In this document: positions 1-13,300 of the stretch, in pieces
Layout of the letters: each line of letters opens with the position of its first letter
Numbering within the stretch: position 1 is the first letter of the stretch
NCBI GenBank assembly: GCA_030248215.1
Contig: JASANG010001017.1
Span: forward strand, 92,187-156,186
Origin: Enoplolaimus lenunculus
Lineage: Eukaryota > Nematoda > Enoplea > Enoplida > Thoracostomopsidae
Reading direction: 5' to 3'
DNA length: 64,000 bases
Notes under the pieces: generated by a model
What the model saw: only the letters and a program-made list of their open reading frames with translations
What the model was told of the DNA's origin: nothing
The model's database searches: none
Made by a program: the position numbers and the translations under genes

Positions 1-320
1 AGGAATTGATATTGGTCTTGCTTCGCATTGGTCAGTTAATACCTCGAGATTTTAACCAATAGGATGAACGTACGGCGTTTGTTTCTGGAGCGCACTGATT
101 GGTACAATTTTGAGCTCCGCGCAGTATATAAGAGCGGTGCACAGGCTGAACATTCAGTTCAGTTTGAGATTTTTCGGTTTTCGCTCGCGTGCTCGAGCCG
201 CGACAGCGAGGCGCTATCACATTTTAATTTCAATCACCAGGCTCAAGGTATCTTACATTAACTATGCGATGCATGTATAAAATGTACAAAATCATAATAA
301 ACCAAAACTTTAAACCTTGT
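1..320 (+). promoter_or_regulatory. Promoter-like block, possibly the remnant of an LTR
   Basis: Several CCAAT-type boxes in both orientations (about 30, 55 and 97) precede a TATA-like TATATAAG near 124. A possible polyadenylation signal AATAAA lies near 296. TATA and poly(A) signal about 170 bp apart is the layout of a retroelement LTR, but the same signals could be a host promoter. The left end lies outside the window and no second copy was found, so both readings stay open. It lies upstream of the first visible exon of the Rab gene. Confidence 0.3.
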
Positions 321-1393
321 TTAGTCCTGAACCCAGAGCGCTCAGCCTTTTTCCTGGCCTAAGAGCCATGGCTAAAATTTAGCTAAAACTTAGAATTAAA
401 AGAGACTCGAACTGTTGCGCAGATATGAAAATACTATGACAATCAGAGTCTCAGTTAAAACGGATAAACAGCCCTGGTTCGAATCAGTGGCAAAGAAAAC
501 CGTCTAAAACCTCAAAGGCTAGGATCGATCCGCCTTTCTATTAAAACGGTTTATGACCAAGTAAAGCAAATTTCTGCTGAACCAACCAATTTCTAGGAAT
601 AAGATTAAGGTTTAAGCTATACCCATGACTTAGTGTCAATAAGTCTAACCATGAGAAAATGTTATGAGCACACAGTTGAACTAAAATCCACGGAGGAAAA
701 AGCTAATTGTTGCTGGTGCGACCCACTTACACGCACTCGGGGGTTCGTTAGAGCTTAGAGCATAGGCAGGCTTAGGCGTATGACGATGTCGGGATTTTGT
801 GACTCTGAAAACCTGTTATCACGCCGGGGGACCGTCATCCTCTAGGCAAGTAGCTTACTTTGGCAGATCCACGGCCTCGAACACCCATGAGAGTATCATC
901 TCGGATTCGTCCGCAGGGATACTCGTTGATCGTACCCGTAACAATATTGAACGTTTTCCACATCACGAGTTTTAATCTGGGCTTCAAATTTTAATATTTC
1001 GATATATTCATTTTCCGTTTCGGTCATGTTGATTTGACTACTATCCGTTTCCGTTTTAGGTGTTTTCACTATTCGTTTGCACCCTGCTTTCGAGATAAAA
1101 ATTAACTACTGATTTGCAGTATCGAATGCTTTTGTACAGCGCTCGGTGTCATGCAGGACCGCGCTGTGCGAAAATTCAAATTTGCTCATGGCGGGTTCAT
1201 TTTTCTGGCGTGGTAGGGATGGCTAGGACCAGGTGGCCACGGAACTATTGCATTGGACTAAACTACTGTATGAGTTTGTGGCCGCTAAAAAGCAACATTG
1301 ATTAAATCTACCGCACTGATTTGCTACGGTTATCATTTAATGCTAAAGTTGCAAAAAAACTGCCGCAAAGTGTAATTTCTTCAATTATTTCAG
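321..1393. other. No gene recognised; non-coding DNA upstream of the first visible Rab exon
   Basis: I find no exon with matching splice phase here, although the first visible Rab exon (1394) needs an upstream partner leaving two bases of a codon. The EF-hand exons expected in this family are not seen and probably lie left of the window. A tRNA B-box-like word near 476 has no convincing A box. Confidence 0.5.
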
Positions 1394-4300
1394 CACAACG
1401 AATGCTCGAAAGATTTGGGACAAACTTCGCAAAGACAGTCCAGATTTGTTGGTGAATTTTGAACAATTTTTGTGCCAAATATCCAGCGAAGTTCGTAAAG
1501 CAAAGGATTGTTATGGTGAACTTGAAGATACGCTTAACAGGTTATCCTATAACTCTATTCAGTCTCCATGAATAAAATACGTTTATGTTTTTAAAGATGT
1601 TTTGCTTTTTTCTTTAAAGCCCTACTCACACGTGCAAATGTTAGCGAGAACTTTCAGCTGCATCTGGAATCAGAACATTCTGCTACAAGTGGCACGAGAT
1701 GTTTTAGCTGCAGCTGGCAGCTACACGGTTCGCGTAAAGTGTTTTTGAACAAAATTTGTATGCAAGTCGCAGCTGAAGGTTCTCGCAGCAAAAAATTTAC
1801 ATGTGTAAATAGCACTCAAATCATATACAATTGCAGAAAAGCAAGTGATCATGACGCAAAAGTGAACGAAGTTTACGAAAGCATTGAACATCGTGTGAGC
1901 GCTGAACGAGAAGTCGCTCTTCTGGAGGTATGTTTTGTTTGTCTACGTTAGACGAGCAAATAATATGTTTTATAAGTCATTGAGACAGTCTAAACGTATT
2001 TAAAAAATTGATCAAGAGGCTTAGGCCCGTATTCTCAAATTCGTATAGCCCCACCAAACTCCGCGGATAATTTTCTTGAGATCTCCATGTGGATCCCCGC
2101 CATTCCGTCAACTTCCGCGCTTGGTGGACGTCTTGTAAGGATATGAAACAGTTGTCCAGTGTATCTGCAATCATTAAAAAAGCATGTCCAAAGGCTTTGT
2201 GACAAATGATTAATGATGCTTAACCATGTCAATCGTTACTTGCCATTTTTTGATTGTGCCTTGATTCCTTGGAGCAAAGCTAAAGCCCCATGCTATCGTG
2301 CAAGTGTCCGCAGCGAGAAGTCACAGCTGTGATTTGCAGGTACAATTTCTGTAACAAAAAGAACTTGCAGCTGCAACTTGCAACTGCAAGTTTTATTCGA
2401 AAACACTGGAAGGGCATCATGGAGTATTTTTGTTTTGCAGATAAAAAACTTTACCGCAACACTGGAATGTCAAAGTTTTTGAAATTTTTTGATTTTGATT
2501 TTTGAATGAGCAGCTTGATTATAGTATACTTGTAGAAAAATAATTTTCCCAAAATTTGAAAAAAAATCTGTTGTGGGTCTAGAAAATATAGCATTGAATT
2601 AACAATTGTGAGGTCCGTGTAAAAGGTAGCTTGGATCCTGTGCTTTCTCTACACAACTATTTATGCAGGCGCTTAAAAATGCTGGAAACTGTTTAACTTG
2701 CATTGTAATGTAGGAAATTATGCCTGTATAAGAAAAACTAAGTGACAGTTGGTACTGAACTTAGTAGTTTACCGCGTGCAATTACCGAGATGCAGAACAA
2801 CCTAGTGAATAATCATATGTATAACACTGTCTATTATACATTATGTACCTATATTAAAAGTTTCAACCTCGGGGTGGGATTCCCGCCAATTTTGAACTAA
2901 TCTCCACCTACCCCCACACTATGGGAATCTCCATGGGGATCTCCATCCCCGTGACATCTTGAAGACAAGACCTGTCACCAATTGTTGATAGGTGCTGCAC
3001 ACATATGACAATATATGCCCTAAATTAAGTTGCTAATATCCACAACGTGGTTTTAACCGTTCCAAATATTTTTTAAATTCACAGTTTTGGCTGACAATTT
3101 TACTATCAATTCCTGAGTCTACTTAACTTATCTGAGAATAAAACTTTTAATCTCACCGAATTGTAACTATAATAAAAGAAATTAAAATAAATTGTCTCAT
3201 TGAGCACTGTGCTAGAAATTGTAAGTGCGTAGCCAGAATTTCAAAACGGTCGGGAGAAACATTTTTGTTTCGATTCGAAAATCAGTCCAGGTGTTTTAAG
3301 TTTGGTCTAACGGAGATTCTAAGCTGATCGTACCTCAAAATATAAAGTAAACTTAAGGCTTCCTTGTTGTGGCAGTGGTTCAAATTTGGCATTTATTTGT
3401 TTGTGCACAAAAAGCCAAGTATTTACTTAAGTCGACGACTTAAGTTGTTACTTAACCATAACAACCCAACCAATATATTTTTGTTTTGAAAATATCTGAA
3501 TACGGCATGAGATATCACGGTTTACTCTCAGTTGGCGAACAGTAATTAGTTAACCTCCCATGATGTTTATCGAGAGTATCCACACAAATTTTTAACAAGC
3601 GATCCAATTTTTTTACCTATATAAACCCAGCAGGTTATTTATGCATCTGAAAGAGTTCTTTTTTACTGGCGTCTTAAGAACTTTCGGGAGCGCTTTTATC
3701 ACATAATCCCTTCAAAAAATTAATTTGTCAAATTTGACTGTTTGCCGAGTGAGAGTACTGGGTCAATCATCGCAAATTCATTTTTAATTTATAGATTTGG
3801 AGAGGTGAAAAACACCATTCCTCTAACATTCCTGAGCTAGGCGCCTCAATCTAAGGTTGCAAACATACTAGTAAGCGTTATTCATTAAAAGTAACGTTTA
3901 ATTTAGGAAAACAACAAAATGGTCAAACTACAAAAAGAAATGGAATCGCTGCTGAAGACAAAAGATGAACAGTTACAGCAGTTAATGGCTAAGCAAACTG
4001 AGGTACGTAAATTTTGTGTTTATACGGACAAAACATCAATGTAGATATTATATCCTATGAAAACGAAGTTGATTTTTAAGTTTATTCAAACATGACTGTT
4101 GTTCATATGGTGCTATAAAGCTTAAACTAGAACAGTGGGTCTATACCAAGCACAGTGCCGGCTCTTCAGACCTTAGGTAAAAGTTTTGCCCGGGTCCGAC
4201 ACAATGTCATGAAATTAAATCCATCTGTTTGGGAAAGCTGTTGCGTTTTGCTTATAGAACACATTAAGTTCAATTATTACTATTTTAGAATGTTTAACAA

Positions 4301-7300
4301 ATTTCAGCAACAAAGCACATCGAAAGTTTTATCATAAGTCATTGAAATTGTTTAATGCGTAAAAGTGCTAGCGAATGCATAAAATTTTGTATGCAAATTT
4401 TCTAATTACAGAACAATCATGTGTATCTGTTGCGAAGCTTTTGTAATCAAAGTATGCTGGTAACTTGCCCAAAATACGTACGGGAAGAGTTCTAGCTTTA
4501 ACATATAAACAGAGATTGGCTCAAAATAGAACGCTATTTTAAACGCCTTCGGCGATTCAAACAGCACATTCGAAACATATTTTAATCTCTGACGTGAATA
4601 GCTAGTGTAGCATAACAATAATTAATCGCCTTCAACAACAGCTGGTTGTTATCTTTGCAGCTGGAGCGGAAATTTAACGAAATTCACAACGAAAAACGTT
4701 CAGTTTCTGAATACAATGAAGAATTGCAGAAGGTACGGTTTCAAATTATAGTTGTTCCATATATTAGTTCGATGACCAATTAATATATATGCCACTATCA
4801 AAAAGCGCCGCACTTAGCGCTTACCAAACGCTGGCGTAAAAATTCTACACAGTGGATGTAAAAAGTCAGTTTTAAAGTACCTTTAATAGTATAAATAACG
4901 TTTTTGAGAAGGTTGAATGAAAATACCCATGTCTGGTTTATGCAGCTTCACCTGCAAATTTACCTTCAAGTAGTTCTCATATGGGGAGACGCTTCGACCA
5001 CGTTACAGTAACACTAAATATAGTTCAAAACGAGCCTTCTTTAATCTGAGAGGTCCGAAGTTTAATTTTGAGATGGTCACTAAGTTCAAAGATTTAATTC
5101 AACTGCGCTTATATCTGAGAAGATTAGCAATTTTTAAAAAAAAAACTTAACTAAAATTTCCCATTGTGTAACTGCTTTATAACTTCATGGCTGCTTATTT
5201 TTTTCAGGAGAAAGACAAATCTGTTGCAGAAAAGCGACAAATTCAAGAAGCTCTCACACGAACACAGATGTCATTGAGTGTGACCAAGTCACAGGTGAAC
5301 GCGTTTACAATACTGTAAACGGAAGGAATAAAGCGGCTTCAATTTTAGTTCGCCACTAAGATGCAAAAATATAACCACAGGGTCCGCGACTTGAGTAACA
5401 AGGCGTTCAAGGAACGACGAGCTTTCTGCTATATTTGTATTTGCCTCCCGTTATAGCTTATCAGGCGTGAGGGCACCCAAAGTCAATGTTAGAGGACCCA
5501 AATTTGATAGAGCCATCTTTCCTCCGCTCGAGCTATTCTTAAATCCTGTATAAGTTTTTGACCGACTCGAAAATAACTATATTAAAGTTAGCTTAATTTC
5601 GTTCATTTGTGAGCAAAACGAGTCAGCGTTATTTCAGTATTGATTCCGTTAAGTTTAAAATGGGATCATTTCAGGGAATATATAGGTTTTAAAACAGTAC
5701 GTCTAACCAACTAAGAATTACAACAGGGCAGAATAATGAAGGAATTTCGCGAACGAAGCGAGCAAAGAAGCCAGACATTTATTCAGTCAAACAAAAAGTT
5801 TGATGCAAAAATACTTAAAATCTTAGGTTTCCTTTCGTGTCAGATTCACTCATTTGGAGACGGTGGCGGTAACGCGGCACTGGTCACCGTCGATGTTGAA
5901 AACGGCTTTTAATTAATAGAACACAATTCTGCCCAATACGTAGTGCGTCATCCATTATATCTTACACCACGCTTTTGGGAACAGACAACGCCTTTATCGA
6001 AACTTGAGTTTGAAAAAAGATAAACAATGGAAAAGTGAATTTGAAAACTTTTTCAAATTCCTCAAAGCAGTGAAGTGTACCTGCTTGTATTTCTTTCCTG
6101 ATGCCAACTTAATGGTCTACGAAGCCATTTAGCCTAGAATAACGATTTCGTCATGTTTCAACCAAGGCCACAGCCAAAATTTCACTTCAGCGAGCTAACT
6201 AATGTCACGTAAATGATTTTCGCAAGTATTCGGCTGGTCAGTCTTAATTTGGAAACAGTACCTTGTTCTGGTTCCAATATAAATAGGCAGAGGATATATA
6301 TCCCCCTATGTAATGTTCACAGATGGAAGCCATAAAGAGCAACGCGATACAATACACAAATGGAAAAGCACATAGCAAGAAAACGACGCTCAGAGACGTG
6401 GATTGTAAGCAAAGCTTTAAAACGCATGTTCGAAAGTCAAGGTAAATGCAGTTGAGGAAAAAAACAATTCAGGAACTGCAATTTAAATCTATTGAATAAA
6501 CGATGTGTACCGTTTATTCTTCGACAACTGTGATAACAACTGCAGTGACGTTTCGTTATTCAATTTGTATTGATACGGTTACCTGGTCAGCGTTAAAAAC
6601 AACGACTAAAACAGCGCCTGAACAGAAATTCCAATTAGAACAAATAATTTTTACTCAGAAAGCTTTTCAATAGACTATTATAATTTACCTGAATCTCGTC
6701 ACGCCGACAAAAGGTATAAAAAAGCTGGCAATGTGTTTGAATTTAAATAATTTGAATGAATGTCCTTCACATTCGACTTAAAACTATACGTAGCATTGTA
6801 GCATATACCAAAACTTAATGCAAAATTTTGGTTTCGCCTGAGCCGAACGAAGAATACGACTTTCCGGTTCCGTTATCTGATTTTAGCGTCTTGTGGACTG
6901 AAAGCTGTACCGAAATTCTAGGTAACAAAAGGGTTCAAACATATATCATCAGAATAGTAAAGTAAAGCTGTGAGTGAAACAAGCGAGAGTTAATACCAAA
7001 CCGTAGGTATTGCATGTGATTTCGGTGGCGCTGATGGCATGACCGTCGTACCTATGCCATTAGGCCACTGCCTAGGATGTTTACGGGTATCTTATACTTT
7101 GAGCAGTGACGTTTAGATAAAACGAACATATCTTACTATCGCTACAATTAGTCGGCCGACAACATGTAATCTGAAATATTTGCTGGCTTAACAATTTGTT
7201 CTTCTTCATTCGGCTTAAGCTTAAGCTTAGTGTTACGCTTAGGCTTGCTGTTCTGGCGACGAATAGGCGTAGATACCTATTAAAGCTGCAGGTTAACTTA

Positions 7301-10300
7301 AAACTATCCCTGTATATTTTTCAAATTGTTTGCTGTTAAATTCATAGCAGTTTTGAAAAAATAATTGTTTTAGCACCACAAGCAAAAGTTCCGTCGACTC
7401 AAGACCAAGACGTAACACAGAAGGACTGGAAGTAAGTTTAATGCAAGCTTTTTACGTCAGGTTCAGTAAACTTGGCAACATGTCACCGCCTCTTGATATA
7501 CCGAAATACAACTATATTCTCAAATTATGTGTGTAGCACGTATTACCTGTTGGTGATAGGCCTTGTAACTTTCGATGTGAATGATGAGGTTTGAGATTCC
7601 GCACATTTTTTGTACTGGATTTGTCCTACTATATGTCAAACTTGACAACCGGAATGGCAGGAGTTCGTCAGCTTGAAAACTAACCGCTAAGTAGTAATTG
7701 TTGCTGTACACATTTCGGATGTTTAGTTACTGCAAGCGTTAGTGCTTATAGCGCCTACCAGCGGCTAGTTTAAACAAATAATTATTTTTTGCGTAGAAAT
7801 TTTCAATACAGCATCCAATAACAAGACAGTGAGAAAATTTAAATTCACAATAATTTTTAGAAGTTTGTAAATTTTAAGGTCTCGCAGTCTGTTGTTATGA
7901 AATACGTTATTTTTGAGAAATAAACCCGCACCTGCATTAACATTCGTAAGAGAAGTGCAGATTACGTGGCTACAAATTCGGATACCTTTTGGTTATATAC
8001 AATATTCAAGGTTCAAAACATTTTCCCCTATATATAATAGATCTGGCTCCATTTATCTTAAGCAATCGTAAATTGTTCTAATGTCAGCTCTTATATGCCA
8101 ACGCTGTTGTGTATATATAACGGTATATTCAAAATAGCACGTTTTGATTATTCAGCTGACATTATTTTAGCTTATGACAAAATATTATATTTGTATAATT
8201 TTGGTCTGCATCGGTTCGTTTTAATGCTTACGCGAGCTTTAAAAGATTCCAAGATAACGTTTAATGCTAACTATCTTGGCTTGCCTCAATATCAAACACT
8301 TTTATTAATACAATTTACTGGAGAATGTAGCCTCAAATTTTTATTTGTTTCAGTAGGGCAAAGATACTGCTTTAAATTTTTATTTGTTTCAGTAGGGCAA
8401 AGATACTGCTTTGTATAGTTTTAGCTTTCATTTTGCGCTAATTTCAGCTGTACTCTTAAAAAATTAAACGGGTAACTATCAACAACGAATATATTAATCA
8501 ATATTTTTATATTACAAATTTAATAGTTGGCTTATAAAACTTTACACAACTTGTTTAAGTCTAATTTTGCATATTGCGCGTTCGCTAACGTTTTTGTTCT
8601 CCTAAAACGTGCAGCAAGCAAATAGTAAAAAGTAAGCCTTCGGTAAAAAACTACTTGCTTGTTAAAATTTCAGAAGTTGGTCGGAGCGATAAATGTTTGG
8701 CTGCTAAACAGAGTAGCACACAACCGTGCTTAGCGCCCCTAATCCCAGGTTTGGGCGATCTAAAAACGATCCGGTATTGGAAAACAAAGTGAATTTTTAA
8801 AAAAATGTCTCGCACTCAAAAAATACACTTTGTCGATAAACTTTGAATGCATCCCTTGGTCGTTTCGCTCGCGACATATCTTCACTACGAATGCTATTCA
8901 TACAAAATTATTAACGAAATGAGACAGTGCGTGTTTAATCTGAAGTGCATGGGCATAGATATTAGGACAATTATTGGAACCTGATTTTGCACCACATTCA
9001 TGCGGAGTTCACGTTATAACCGGTGCAGCTTGAGAAAAGTTTTGTCCCTATTAGACTATTGAGTAACATTTTGTATGAGACCCCATATTTTGCTCAAAAA
9101 TTCATATTTGTATGCTATCATTATGTGTATGTCACCTTTTGTTCCTCAATATCATATGATATTCGAGGTATTGTCTAAGAATATCAAATGATATATTTTC
9201 AATTGTCTACATATTAAGGTAACATGCACAATTGTCCTGTTGAATATCATATGATATTAGAATTTGACATTTGTATTTTTGAATTATGAAGCAGTGGTTC
9301 TTATCGATCAGGCGCGTGTTCGGTATTTGAAAGCACATTTGTGCAGTTGCCGTCTGACTTTCCTTTTATTCATTAGGATCAGAAGAGTACGCTGTCCCGC
9401 TGAATATCATATGATATTCGTTGTAATTTTGGAAGATCTTGATATTCGTATAAATATCTCACAGTATCATGTGAGATGCCGACTCTTGTACACATTGAAC
9501 ATTTGACGACGGTGGTTTAAGCTAGTGTCATATGAAATCCGAGTTTTGTCTATTGACCCGGTATAAAAATACGTCGAATCAATATGGGACAAGCTTTGAC
9601 CCGCCTGCCCCGCTTACAACGTGACTTCCGCAAGAGAAACGAAATGTTGTGTTCTCGTAGCGGAGATTCGGTTTTGTAGACAGACTTTATAGATTACACT
9701 AAGATTCGCCTGATATTTCGATCGAAACCCCTTTATTTGTCGCTGATAAACGCCCGGATATTGGTTTCAAGGACCCGAGGCAGTCCTCAACTTCAATAAC
9801 TTAACTTGAAGATAAAATAAATTTGCGTGACAAATCTTACATGAAATCCATAAAATTTAATTATTTTGAAATACAAATATATATGTCGGAAACCAAGTCA
9901 AATTTCCAAATTGTCTGCGGAGGAATCTAGCTTAGAACGCAATCATAAAAAATCAAAAACGAGTGTTGTACATTCCACCCAAAATTTAACTTAAAGCTCA
10001 AGTGTAAGCTTAAGTTCAGACCGAAGTTAGGCTTAGGCAAGGTTTACGCTTGGCGTTTCTGAAGACTAAGCCCGATCGTGAGCTTAGACTAAAATCCATG
10101 TCAAATTTCCAAAATGTCTGCGAAGGAATCTAGCTTAAAACCCAATCATTACTAAATCAAAAACGGGTGTAGTACACTCCCCCCAAAATTTAACTTAAAG
10201 CTCAAGCTTAAGCTTAGGCTCAGACGAAAGTTTACATACAGGCATAGGCAAGGTTTATGCTTGGCTTTTCCGAAGCCTAAGCTTGATCGTGAGCTTATAC

Positions 10301-13300
10301 TAAACCCATTGCAGGAAGTGTACAAGTGCTTTCCAAACATCGTAACTTGAGATTGTTTTTCAGCATCAAGCATCTACAACATCTGGCACATCGCTTACTT
10401 CTGATGCCGATCAGTTTGCCAGTAATACAATTACGAAGTAAGCTGATTCTGAGTAAAGCAATACCGTATAGAGCCCTTCACGAAAATTTTGCTGCAAATG
10501 CGGTGAGGTTCGGACGCACGACGGTTGGATTACCGGTTCTTGCTCTGACCGCAGAACTACGCAGCCATGCAAATTTTTCGCTTCATTGGCTGTATATATT
10601 GTGAATTTGGTACTCTAAGATACGCATATGAAACGCCGCTAAATCGTATAACCTGGAGAGTATATCATGTTTCCTAACCGATCCAACTAAGTAATTCTAA
10701 GTTAAGCAGTACCATGTAGAGCCCTTCACGGAAATTTTGCTGCAGATTCGGCTGGGCTTGAACCCATATTTTGTCACAAATTTTCGAAATCGATTAATAG
10801 GTAGTGAAAATTTTAATTGCACTTTATAGAATAGTAACACTGGAATTAGTACACAAAATGGCGTTGATTTTCGCTCATATCACTCGCTAGGTTTCGTTCA
10901 ACTTGCGCGTGCGTGGCGAACGGTGTAATTAGATCTTTGTCACTGGGGGTTCTTATTGCAATAGTAGATGAATACACCGCTAGAATGGGGCCGGGCAATT
11001 GCACATTCCGTATTGGTTTAAGCCTAATATGTTTATACTCAAAGCTTTATTCTTGCAACTCAAACAACCCATAATACTTTAGTAATCGAATTCGAAAATT
11101 TGTGACACTACCGGACAATTTACAACGCATAGTGTACACATTGCTTCATGAGTAAATCCTTGTTCTGGATAGTTCAGTTTAGCATAAATCACAAACTTAA
11201 CTGAAGTTTTAAAAATTGCTTTGAAGGTGCAATATTTTTAATTTCGTGTTGTATATACGCCATAGTTGTTGCGTATTTGGTTAAATATACATCGCGAGCT
11301 TCACATAAACCATTTGCATCTGCATCACAAAATTTTCAATGTAACACGGTTAGTGGTAAGATCGCAGATGTAAGTCAGGTATAGACTTCTTTACCCGGCT
11401 AACGTTCAACCCGTGGAAATTTATTTTTTTCATCCGCGTGTAGACCAGCGCATGATTGCTATACGCGAAGCCCACGTTTAGCCCTCTTATTTTCCCTTTT
11501 GTATTCGGAAAAAACTGTTTAATTTTTAAGGGTATTGTCACTTGGCCTCGGTTTATGTCGCAAAATGGTCTACAGTACAAGGGGCAGTTTACAGTTAAAA
11601 TAACGTACATATTGTGAATTTTAAAGAAATATTCATCAGTGTTGTGAAAAGTTGGTCTTTAAGTTAGTTTTCTGCTAAACATCTCCGCAAATAAAACTTC
11701 AAAAATCGCGCGAAAATTAGCCGCGGCGATGATCTGCCGAGCGTAAGAGAGGGACGCTTTCATACACTTAGCGATTGGAGAATCCAAAGAATTCCGGGGA
11801 TATTGAAGGATAGATCTTTCCGACGGATGGTTGAGAGCATTTGCGAACACTGAAAATGCATGTTTATTTGACCACATTCCTATAGAAATTTGGACAGTGC
11901 TAACGTCAACAGCGAAATATCACCGTCATTGAAAATGACAAACATCTTCACGAACGACACAACTTTTGTAAAATACAAAAATTAAATATTTCCAACAAAT
12001 TTGCCGCAACGTCCAGCCAAATTCTATCGGAGATGGAATTTTGTTTCTTTCGGCGGAGTCACAAATGGAATTCCGGTTGTATCCTGATACCAAATGGTAA
12101 AATAAATCGTTATTCTATTTGCAAAATAATGGAATACAGGGCTCGTCAAAAATTTTGTACCCGGCCGCGTTTTCTCAGTGGATACTATTGGTTCGTGTGC
12201 GAGCAAGCAACTCTGGGCGGGATACACACTCCATTACCCTGGATCCACCAATGTTTTTTCGTTTCTATACCTGTTTCATGCGTTATTTACAGGCAAAAAT
12301 TAACTTGGACGACTAGTCAAGCATCAACAACTACAACTGATTCAATACCGTTTGCGCGTGCGCTTCGTGCGATGAATAACGATGAAAAACTGACATCGCT
12401 ACTCAATGAACCAAGCGTTGAATACTGCGAAGTAAGGCTAAATACGTTGTTATAATTTTGAAAGTTGAAATCTTTAAATTTAACTTTTGACATTATCTAA
12501 TTGCCAAGTAGTAAATTTCTTTCGTCCGAATATTTCCATTTTTTGAACGCCATGTAACAGGGACGTAGACAGAGAAGATGATAAAAACACGTGTACTACT
12601 TTTATTGCGAGCATGCGTATTATGAGAAGCCCAATTTTAACCTGTACAAGCTGTTCTACATCCTATGATAGTACCTTGTTTAGTCCTTCCAGAAGTTTCG
12701 CAGATATATTTCTCCTATCTCCACCTTATATAGGCCTTCCAGCTGATAAGTGCAACCACAAAAATGTTTGTGCGTCGCAAGGGTACAAAATCGCATATAA
12801 ACCACACGGCATGGACATACGGTTTGAAAATTGACAAAATGGACTCTAATTTCTACAGTGGTGCATTTGTTTTAAGAGCGAAGGCAGTATAAACACGTCG
12901 CCTCCCCCGATGATTACTGGTTGCCGCGGGATCTCGTTAATGGACGAACTGGGACAAGCTGATGATGGCTCATTAGATTACAAGTAGTTATTCAAATATT
13001 ATATAACCACCTATCAAGTACGGTGTGTAAAGATTTTGGGTATTTAGCATTAGAATATTGCCACCCTATCAGCTATAATGATCGAGGATGAATTTCATGT
13101 AAGTAACAATTGAGAAAACCGACAATTGATGCTAAAATAGCGTTTTAATAAACAGTAGTAAATATTGTTTGCTTAATAATAGCGTTCGTTTATTTTTTAC
13201 TACGATAACTATTTATTCTAGAGTTTTTCACTTGCTGGAAACCATTTAAAAGACAAATGTTTGAAACGCGAAAAACGTTTAAAATAGCTTTTTATTTGTG

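Noticed and set aside
1-320. Firm call of a retroelement LTR
   Set aside because: Only promoter and poly(A)-like signals are visible; the left end is off-window, and no internal region or second copy was identified, so it is kept only as a low-confidence regulatory block.
8095-8418. 107-codon + strand frame
   Set aside because: It lies inside a Rab-gene intron, has no recognisable domain and ends in a tandem 39-bp duplication.
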